Shown: one piece after another, positions 5,194 to 5,779 of the stretch
How positions within the stretch are numbered: position 1 is the stretch's first letter
Layout: every line of letters begins with the position of its first letter
Assembly (NCBI GenBank): GCA_934281565.1
Contig: CAKQXI010000141.1
Location: 1-5,779, forward strand
Length of the DNA stretch: 5,779 nt
Direction of reading: 5' to 3'
Source: an uncultured Prevotella sp.
Lineage (GTDB): Bacteria; Bacteroidota; Bacteroidia; Bacteroidales; Bacteroidaceae
Notes under the pieces: generated by a model
The model's database searches: none
Seen by the model: the letters and a program-made list of their open reading frames with translations, nothing else
What the model was told of the DNA's origin: nothing
Made by a program: the position numbers and the translations under genes

Positions 5194-5779
5194 GTTTAAT
5201 AACTTTGTTAAACATACCCTTGAAAATCTGTTCAGTGCCTTGTGGCTCCTTTCTGAAAATTCCGAATAGGGCACTTCCGCTTCCACTCATAGCGGCATAT
5301 ACAGCTCCCATGTCATATAGTTTTTGCTTAATATCCGACAATATAGGATGTTGCGCAAAAATAGGTGCCTCAAAATCATTGACAAGTTCGTCTTTCCATG
5401 TGTCAATAGGCTGGCGAACAATGTCACGGCAACATTTCTTAGGTTTCTTGGGCGTGATGGCGCGATAAGCATCACGTGTGCTTACAGCTACATCAGGCTT
5501 GACAATCACTAAATAATAGCCATTTAGATTTCCCTCAGGACCATCCACAGGCATCAATTCATCTCCGATGCCTTCGGCATACGAAGGCTCTGCCGTGATG
5601 AAGAAAGCGCAATCAGCACCAAGTTTCGCTGCATATCTTTCCATCTCAGGATTGCCAATATTTAGGCGAAAACGCTCGTCCAAAAGCCTTATCATGAAAG
5701 CTGCATCGGAAGAACCGCCACCAAGTCCTGCTTGGGAAGGAATGTTCTTGAACAAATGAGCGTGAACACGAGGCAACTG
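5189..5779 (-). CDS. ispE: 4-diphosphocytidyl-2-C-methyl-D-erythritol kinase IspE (N-terminus beyond the window edge)
   Basis: IspE is a cytosolic GHMP-family kinase. It phosphorylates the 2-hydroxyl of CDP-methylerythritol with ATP in the MEP route to isopentenyl diphosphate. The fragment has 196 residues, counted here from the window edge, and is open to the right edge. The GHMP ATP-binding loop PSQAGLGGGSSDAA is at fragment residues 14-27. The segment GADCAFF (54-60) carries the catalytic-type aspartate D56, followed by the IspE-like EGIGDEL. The C-terminal glycine-rich MSGSGSALFGIF closes the domain. Full-length IspE is about 270-285 residues, so about 80 N-terminal residues, including the conserved early lysine, lie outside. 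The stop codon TAA at 5191-5189 sits inside a palindrome, and the AlkD-like gene follows after 33 bases. Its promoter is not in the window. Its presence indicates that the organism uses the MEP rather than the mevalonate pathway. Confidence 0.96.
   Translation of the reverse strand, partial: QLPRVHAHLFKNIPSQAGLGGGSSDAAFMIRLLDERFRLNIGNPEMERYAAKLGADCAFFITAEPSYAEGIGDELMPVDGPEGNLNGYYLVIVKPDVAVSTRDAYRAITPKKPKKCCRDIVRQPIDTWKDELVNDFEAPIFAQHPILSDIKQKLYDMGAVYAAMSGSGSALFGIFRKEPQGTEQIFKGMFNKVIKL

Noticed and set aside
5200..5207. TAACTTTG on the plus strand, matching the -7 consensus
   Set aside because: It would drive transcription antisense into ispE with no plus-strand gene following, and no -33 element was noted. 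It is probably chance in A/T-rich DNA.

Overview
The window looks like chromosomal DNA of a Bacteroidota bacterium, most probably a Prevotella- or Bacteroides-like member of the Bacteroidales. The reasons are Bacteroidota-type promoters (TAnnTTTG -7 boxes), A-rich leaders with little Shine-Dalgarno sequence, a sensor-less AraC-type HTH protein, and a peptidase M49 of the kind known from Bacteroides thetaiotaomicron, with HECLGH and EEARAD zinc motifs. The genus is an inference. Gene density is high, no stretch of more than about 125 bases lacks a gene, and I see no mobile element, CRISPR array, tRNA or rRNA.

Layout from left to right. (1) Positions 1-1362, minus strand: the first 454 codons of recQ, a 3'-5' DNA helicase, running off the left edge. 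(2) Positions 1363-1467: a short divergent control region with one promoter-like element for each direction. (3) Positions 1468-4416, plus strand: a tight three-gene cluster with gaps of 9 and 12 bases, encoding a 154-residue AraC-type HTH regulator, a 653-residue cytosolic dipeptidyl peptidase III (M49), and a 166-residue Nudix hydrolase of the YfcD/IPP-isomerase-like type. (4) Positions 4417-4540: a convergent gap holding a 17-bp inverted repeat with a 35-base loop. (5) Positions 4541-5779, minus strand: ispE (MEP isoprenoid pathway, N-terminus beyond the right edge) followed after 33 bases by an AlkD-like HEAT-repeat protein. A 19-base palindrome lies at their junction.

The most interesting point is the pairing of an M49 peptidase gene with a Nudix hydrolase gene in one probable operon. 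In plants (Arabidopsis NUDT3) these two domains are fused in one polypeptide. The bacterial adjacency together with the plant fusion suggests a real functional link whose basis is not clear, and the small HTH protein may be its local regulator. The other genes look like ordinary housekeeping or repair genes, although the AlkD-like protein seems to lack the catalytic Trp/Asp pair of Bacillus AlkD by hand alignment.
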